DNA of 11,411 nt from Oscillospiraceae bacterium (lineage in GTDB: Bacteria; Bacillota; Clostridia; Oscillospirales; Ruminococcaceae): the NCBI GenBank assembly GCA_016296485.1, contig JAEDJF010000042.1, forward strand, positions 1 through 11,411. Direction: 5' to 3'. A model generated the notes under the pieces. That model made no database searches and was not told the DNA's origin. It saw nothing but the letters and a program-made list of their open reading frames with translations. Position 1 is the stretch's first letter. Each line of letters begins with the position of its first letter. Position numbers and translations under genes: made by a program. Of this stretch, positions 6,578-11,411 are shown piece after piece.

Positions 6578-7957
6578 ATGGAACTTACATATACCAAAAA
6601 ACAAATAATCGGAATGATGCTCAAGATTGGCGTGCCGGTGGCACTCCAGAATCTTGTGAGCGTTCTCGTAAATATGCTCGACACGATAATGATAGGGAGC
6701 GTCGGCGAGGCCCAGCTCGGAGCAATTAACCAGGTGAACTCCCTTTACGTGTTTTACAATATGTTTATCTGGGGCGTTTGCATGGGAACAGTCGTCATCA
6801 CCGCCCGCTATTGGGGAATGGGCAAAACCGAGCCTATCCGCGATATGATTGGTCTTGCGATGAGAATAAGCGTAATTGCCGGCGGGCTTCTTTCGTGCGC
6901 GACGCTCTTTTTCCCGTATCAGGTTATGAGAATCTTTTCAAACGACCCGGAGGTAATTGAATACGGCGTTCAGTACCTTGGCGTAATGGCTTGGTTTTAT
7001 ATTCTTCCCGCCGTTTCAACGACCTTCCTTTCCAACCTCCGCGCCATTGGCGACGTAAAAATATCCGTCGTGATATATACCGTTTCCTGTCTTACCAACC
7101 TTGTGCTCAACTGGGTGCTCATTTACGGAAACCTCGGAGCGCCGAGGCTTGAAGTAAAGGGCGCCGCCATAGCTACCGCCATAAGCAAGACGCTGGAAGT
7201 AATACTGGTGCTCGTGTATATGTATAAAATTGAGAATAAACTCAATTTCAGACTGCGGTTCATTTTTGCTAACGTGAACGAATATATTCCGTCGTTCCTT
7301 AAATTTGGAATTCCGGTATTTTTGAGCGAATTCATCTGGGGACTCGGAATGACCTTCCAGGCGGCAACCCTCGGTCAGTACGGCAAAAGCTTTCTTGCGG
7401 CGTACAGCCTTGTAATGGTAATTCTCGACCTTTCGACCGTCGCGATGTGCGGCTTCGCCAACGCGTCGATGATAATCCTCGGAAATATGATAGGAGCCGG
7501 AAAGGACGAGGAAGCCCAGAAATGGAGCAGGTTTTTCCTCGTCGGCGGAGTTGTCGTCGGAATGTTTATGGCGTCCATCGTGCTCATTATAAGACCCTTT
7601 GCGCCGGGTTTCATCGTTTGCGGCGAGGAAACGAAACAGTATATCTTAAAACTTCTTTTAATCTGTGCCGGTGTTGACCTTTGCTACGGCTTCAGCTGGA
7701 ACCTCGGTTCGGGAATTCTCCGCGCCGGGGGAGATACGAAATATATGGCGAAAATCGATGTCGGAGTCACAATAGTGCTCAAATGCGTTGTGGGAACTTT
7801 CTGCGGAGTGGTTTTAAAAATAGACCCTCTTGCCGTAATGATGATAATCTGCAGCGAGGATTTGATAAAAGGAATAATCTATCTTCGCAAGTATTTGAGA
7901 AACGACTGGCTTAAACACGGTCTTGCGGTAAAAAAGGACGACCCTGAAACGGCGTAA
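6578..7957 (+). CDS. MATE family multidrug/toxin efflux transporter
   Basis: This integral membrane protein of 459 residues has the size and pattern of the MATE family: about twelve hydrophobic segments in two related halves, driven by a sodium or proton gradient. Visible family features are the N-terminal KIGVPVALQNLVSVLVNMLDT, the loop with DTIMIGSVGE, FLSNLRAIGDVK before the middle of the first half, and the matching second-half stretches KFGIPVFLSEFIWGLG, NMIGAGKDEEA and ILRAGGDTKY. The substrate cannot be told from sequence, and the subfamily (NorM-like or DinF-like) is not resolved. Its ATG is three bases after the whiA stop, and its ribosome binding site AAAGGA lies within the end of whiA. 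An efflux pump is not a usual member of the whiA-dnaE neighbourhood and may be a lineage-specific insertion, although its codon use looks like that of its neighbours. Confidence 0.95.
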   Translation: MELTYTKKQIIGMMLKIGVPVALQNLVSVLVNMLDTIMIGSVGEAQLGAINQVNSLYVFYNMFIWGVCMGTVVITARYWGMGKTEPIRDMIGLAMRISVIAGGLLSCATLFFPYQVMRIFSNDPEVIEYGVQYLGVMAWFYILPAVSTTFLSNLRAIGDVKISVVIYTVSCLTNLVLNWVLIYGNLGAPRLEVKGAAIATAISKTLEVILVLVYMYKIENKLNFRLRFIFANVNEYIPSFLKFGIPVFLSEFIWGLGMTFQAATLGQYGKSFLAAYSLVMVILDLSTVAMCGFANASMIILGNMIGAGKDEEAQKWSRFFLVGGVVVGMFMASIVLIIRPFAPGFIVCGEETKQYILKLLLICAGVDLCYGFSWNLGSGILRAGGDTKYMAKIDVGVTIVLKCVVGTFCGVVLKIDPLAVMMIICSEDLIKGIIYLRKYLRNDWLKHGLAVKKDDPETA

Positions 7958-7962
7958 TTTTT

Positions 7963-7968
7963 AGGAGG
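7963..7968 (+). promoter_or_regulatory. Strong ribosome binding site of dnaE
   Basis: AGGAGG stands six bases before the ATG at 7975, within the 17-base gap after the MATE stop. It is the strongest Shine-Dalgarno match in the window. There is no room for a terminator or full promoter in the gap, so dnaE appears to be read through from the upstream genes unless a promoter lies inside the MATE gene. Confidence 0.75.
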
Positions 7969-7974
7969 CGGAAA

Positions 7975-10900
7975 ATGAGTTTCGTACATCTTCATCTCCA
8001 TACTGAATACAGCTTGCTGGACGGCGCATGCAGAATAAAAAAGCTGATGCCGAAAATCAAGGAGCTCGGTCAGAACGCGGTGGCAATTACGGACCACGGC
8101 GTTATGTACGGCGTTATAGATTTTTACCGGGAAGCTCAAAAATACGGAATAAAGCCGGTCATCGGCTGCGAGGTGTACGTTGCCAACCGCTCAAGGTTCA
8201 GCAAGGAGCACCAGCTCGATTGGAGCTACCACCTCGTGCTTCTTTGCGAAAACAACACCGGGTACAAAAACCTTATTAAACTTGTTTCCGCCGGTTTTAT
8301 CGACGGATTTTACAAAAAGCCGAGGGTCGATAAGGAGCTTCTTAAAAAGCACCACGAGGGAATAATAGCCCTTTCCGCCTGCCTTGCGGGCGAGGTTCCG
8401 CGTCAGCTTTCAAATAACGACTACGAAGCGGCGAAAAAGGCTGCTCTCGAGTATCGGGATATTTTCGGCGAAAACAACTATTTCATTGAGATACAGGACC
8501 ACGGCTACGCCGACCAGAAAAGGATTTTGCCAGGGCTTATCCGCATTTCAAAGGAGACGGGAATACCGCTTGTTGCAACGAACGACTGCCACTACATAAA
8601 TAAGGACGACGCGAAAATGCAAAACGTGCTCGTCTGTATCGGCACAAACCACGTCGTTGGCGAAGAAAACGAAATGGCCTTCGAGACGGAGGAGTTTTAC
8701 GTAAAGTCCGAGGACGAAATGCGCGAAATTTTCTCCGCTTTCCCGGAAGCTATCGAAAACACTCAAAAAATTGCCGACCGCTGCAATATGACATTTGAGT
8801 TCGGTCATACGAAGCTCCCCGCTTTTAATGCCCCGGACGGGCGCGACAACGTGGAGTATTTTGAAAGTATGTGCAAGGAGGGGCTTTACCGCCGCTACGG
8901 CGAAAATCCTTCTGCCGAGCACTGGGAAAGGCTCAACTATGAGCTTGGAATCATTGAACGTATGGGCTACGTGAACTACTATCTCATCGTTCACGACTTT
9001 ATAAATTATGCAAAGGGACAGGGTATCCCAGTCGGCCCCGGAAGGGGCTCCGGCGCCGGAAGCCTTTGCGCATACTGCATCGGGATAACCGACATTGACC
9101 CAATAAAATATCACCTTCTTTTTGAGCGTTTTCTCAACCCGGAGCGCGTTTCAATGCCGGACTTCGACGTTGACTTTTGCTATGAGCGCCGCCAGGAGGT
9201 CATAGAATATGTAAACCGGAAATACGGCTCCGACCACGTTGCCCAGATAATAACTTTCGGTACCCTTGCGGCAAGAGCCGCAATCCGCGACGTAGGACGC
9301 GCCCTCGGAATGGCTTATCAGGACGTGGATAAAGTGGCGAAGCTCGTTCCGACGGATTTACATATGACAATAGAAAAAGCTCTCACAATTTCCCAGGAGT
9401 TAAGAACAGCCTGTGAAAACGACCCGAAGGTCAAAGAGCTTATAGAAACGGCTCAGAAGGTGGAGGGAATGCCGCGTCATTCCTCCGTCCACGCCGCAGG
9501 CGTCGTAATCGCTCCGGAGCCCGTGACGGAGTTCGTTCCCGTTGCGAAGCCCGACGAATCCGTCGTGACCCAGTTCACTATGACCACCCTTGAGGAGCTC
9601 GGACTTCTCAAAATGGACTTCCTTGGGCTTCGCAACCTTACCGCCATCAGCGACTGCGAAAAAAACGTAAGGAAAAAGATACCCGATTTTGACATTTCAA
9701 AAGTGCCGGACGATGACCCGGCTGTTTATGAAATGCTCGCCAAAGGACAGGCGCAGGGCGTGTTCCAGTTCGAGTCGGCTGGCATGAGAAGCGTGCTCGT
9801 TGGGCTCGGTCCGAAATCAATAGAAGACCTTACGGCTGTTATCTCTCTTTACCGTCCCGGTCCCATGGATTCCATTCCGAAATATATCGAAAACAGCCAT
9901 CACCCGGAAAGGGTTACATATAAAACTCCGCTCCTGAAACCGATTCTTGACGTCACCTACGGCTGCATGGTCTATCAGGAGCAGGTAATGGAGATAGTAC
10001 GCAAGCTGGCGGGGTATTCCTATGGGCGCGCCGACCTTGTGCGCCGCGCCATGAGCAAAAAGAAAATCGACGTAATGGCGCAGGAGAGGGAGTATTTCGT
10101 CCACGGAAAATTCGACGATAACGGAAATCTTGAGCTTCCGGGCGCCGTGAGAAACGGAGTGCCGGAGAAAATCGCCAACGAGATTTTTGACGAGATGAGC
10201 TCCTTTGCGTCTTACGCTTTCAACAAATCCCACGCTGCGGCTTACGCCGTCGTCGCTTACCGGACGGCGTACCTTAAATGCCATTTCCCGGGCGAATATA
10301 TGGCAGCCCAGCTCACCTCCGTTCTTGACAACACCGACAAGGTCATAGAATATATCGGCGAATGCCAAAAGATGGGGCTTACCGTAAAAGGTCCGGACGT
10401 GAACCGCTCCGAAAGCGGCTTCACCTGGCAGGACGGCAATATACGCTTTGGACTTCTGGCAGTGAAAAACCTCGGAAGAGGGATAATACGCGACATAGTT
10501 TCCGAAAGGGAAATGAATGGCAAGTATTTGAGCTTTACAGACTTTTGCAAGCGCACTTACGGGCGCGAACTCAACAAAAGGACGCTGGAAAGCCTTATCA
10601 AGTCCGGCGCGCTGGACTGTTTCGGCGTGAACCGTCACCAGATGCTGTCGGGTTATGAGTCGCTCCTTTCCAATATCGACGCGGAAAATAAGAGAAATAT
10701 TTCCGGGCAGATGAGCCTTTTCGGCGGTTTTGAAGAGGAAACTTCGGTAAAGGACAATCTTCCGAACGTGCCGGATTTTACCCTTCGCGAAAGGCTCAAT
10801 ATGGAAAAAGAGACGACTGGTCTCTATCTTTCCGGTCACCCGATGAACGAATACAACCGCACTATCGAGAAAATAGGCGCGAGCACCGTGCTCGAAATAA

Positions 10901-11411
10901 AGCAAATGGCTTCGGACGAAAAAACAAGCGACCGACGCGTTCGCCTTTGCGGAATCGTTCTCAACAAGAAGATGAAGACAACGAAAAGCAACGATGTTAT
11001 GGCTTTCGTGACCCTTGAGGACACAACCGGAAGCCTTGAGTCACTTGTTTTTCCGCGAGTTCTTTCTGAATACGGCGGGATTATAACCGTCAATGAGGCG
11101 GTGGTGCTTGACGCCCGCATATCGTCGCGCGAGGACGAGGAAACGAAGCTCGTGGCGGAAAGATTCTTAACCCTTGAGGAGGCACAAAAGGTGCCCTTCG
11201 GTCTTGACAGCAAGCCTATGTATATGGATGGAAACCTTAGAAATGATAAATCTCCGGCGTCCGCTTCGGAAGCTCCGGCAAAAACCTCTGAAAATCACGG
11301 ACTTTTCGTAAGAGTTCCGTCGAAAGAAAGTCCGGAATATAAAAAGGTGATGACTTTTCTTGAGGTTTTCGACGGGCTTACTCCGCTATATATTTACTTT
11401 GCCGATACGAA
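7975..11411 (+). CDS. dnaE: DNA polymerase III subunit alpha (DnaE), 3' end cut by window edge
   Basis: This is a C-family replicative DNA polymerase. The 1145 codons present are nearly the whole protein, since clostridial relatives are roughly 1150-1190 residues. Order of parts: an N-terminal PHP domain starting HLHLHTEYSLLDG (5-17); the polymerase palm with GPGRGSGAGS and PDFDVDF (395-401), giving catalytic Asp398 and Asp400, and a third acid Asp548 in KMDFLGL; fingers with YRPGPMDSIP; FNKSHAAAYA in the helix-hairpin-helix-bearing region; an internal clamp-binding peptide QMSLF (912-916); an OB fold (about 986-1070); a Ser/Ala/Pro-rich linker (about 1080-1105); and the C-terminal domain beginning LFVRVPS. 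It is DnaE rather than PolC because PHP is at the N-terminus and no DEDD exonuclease is inserted. All nine PHP metal ligands appear present. Confidence 0.98.
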   Translation, partial: MSFVHLHLHTEYSLLDGACRIKKLMPKIKELGQNAVAITDHGVMYGVIDFYREAQKYGIKPVIGCEVYVANRSRFSKEHQLDWSYHLVLLCENNTGYKNLIKLVSAGFIDGFYKKPRVDKELLKKHHEGIIALSACLAGEVPRQLSNNDYEAAKKAALEYRDIFGENNYFIEIQDHGYADQKRILPGLIRISKETGIPLVATNDCHYINKDDAKMQNVLVCIGTNHVVGEENEMAFETEEFYVKSEDEMREIFSAFPEAIENTQKIADRCNMTFEFGHTKLPAFNAPDGRDNVEYFESMCKEGLYRRYGENPSAEHWERLNYELGIIERMGYVNYYLIVHDFINYAKGQGIPVGPGRGSGAGSLCAYCIGITDIDPIKYHLLFERFLNPERVSMPDFDVDFCYERRQEVIEYVNRKYGSDHVAQIITFGTLAARAAIRDVGRALGMAYQDVDKVAKLVPTDLHMTIEKALTISQELRTACENDPKVKELIETAQKVEGMPRHSSVHAAGVVIAPEPVTEFVPVAKPDESVVTQFTMTTLEELGLLKMDFLGLRNLTAISDCEKNVRKKIPDFDISKVPDDDPAVYEMLAKGQAQGVFQFESAGMRSVLVGLGPKSIEDLTAVISLYRPGPMDSIPKYIENSHHPERVTYKTPLLKPILDVTYGCMVYQEQVMEIVRKLAGYSYGRADLVRRAMSKKKIDVMAQEREYFVHGKFDDNGNLELPGAVRNGVPEKIANEIFDEMSSFASYAFNKSHAAAYAVVAYRTAYLKCHFPGEYMAAQLTSVLDNTDKVIEYIGECQKMGLTVKGPDVNRSESGFTWQDGNIRFGLLAVKNLGRGIIRDIVSEREMNGKYLSFTDFCKRTYGRELNKRTLESLIKSGALDCFGVNRHQMLSGYESLLSNIDAENKRNISGQMSLFGGFEEETSVKDNLPNVPDFTLRERLNMEKETTGLYLSGHPMNEYNRTIEKIGASTVLEIKQMASDEKTSDRRVRLCGIVLNKKMKTTKSNDVMAFVTLEDTTGSLESLVFPRVLSEYGGIITVNEAVVLDARISSREDEETKLVAERFLTLEEAQKVPFGLDSKPMYMDGNLRNDKSPASASEAPAKTSENHGLFVRVPSKESPEYKKVMTFLEVFDGLTPLYIYFADT

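Noticed and set aside
7958..7974. Promoter or terminator between the MATE gene and dnaE
   Set aside because: The gap is only 17 bases and is taken up by the ribosome binding site; no hairpin is visible.
9817..10905. 362-codon minus-strand open frame within dnaE
   Set aside because: It is antisense to conserved DnaE polymerase sequence and shows no recognisable family features, so it is a by-product of dnaE codon use.

Overview
The window reads as part of the chromosome of an anaerobic, Gram-positive member of the Clostridia. The support is: a homodimer-type pyruvate:ferredoxin oxidoreductase, a bifunctional HPr kinase/phosphorylase, a WhiA regulator, strong GGAGG-type ribosome binding sites, and the gene order murB - whiA - dnaE, which is familiar from clostridial genomes. 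Coding GC looks moderate, with heavy use of GGC/GCC/CTT/CTC codons and AT-rich intergenic DNA. A gut Oscillospirales-like lineage is plausible, but this is an inference and the sequence alone does not prove it. No RNA genes, insertion sequences, prophage genes or CRISPR arrays were seen.

Layout. Positions 1-3420 (minus strand) hold almost all of nifJ (PFOR); only the last few dozen C-terminal residues lie outside the window. Positions 3421-3738 are an AT-rich divergent intergenic region with a good sigma-A-type promoter for each direction and, between them, a near-perfect 26-bp palindrome that looks like an operator. From 3739 to the right end, five plus-strand genes are packed with gaps of 20 bases or less, or with overlap: hprK (HPr kinase/phosphorylase), murB (UDP-MurNAc dehydrogenase, overlapping hprK by four bases), whiA (DNA-binding regulator), a MATE-family efflux transporter, and dnaE (DNA polymerase III alpha, running off the right edge). 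No terminator is visible inside this cluster, so it may be one operon read from the promoter in front of hprK.

How the genes fit together. The minus-strand gene makes acetyl-CoA and reduced ferredoxin from pyruvate, the end point of glycolysis. The first plus-strand gene sets the phosphorylation state of HPr, which links PTS sugar uptake to catabolite control. The rest of the cluster joins peptidoglycan precursor synthesis (murB), a regulator tied to division and envelope growth in Gram-positives (whiA) and replication (dnaE). Two departures from the usual clostridial arrangement stand out: rapZ and yvcK, normally between murB and whiA, are absent, and a MATE transporter sits between whiA and dnaE. 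The genes themselves belong to well-known families. The points most worth following up are the palindrome in the divergent promoter region, the rearranged whiA neighbourhood, the complete metal-binding PHP exonuclease site in DnaE, and the A8 tract and TTG start at the beginning of nifJ. No clearly new biological system was found.
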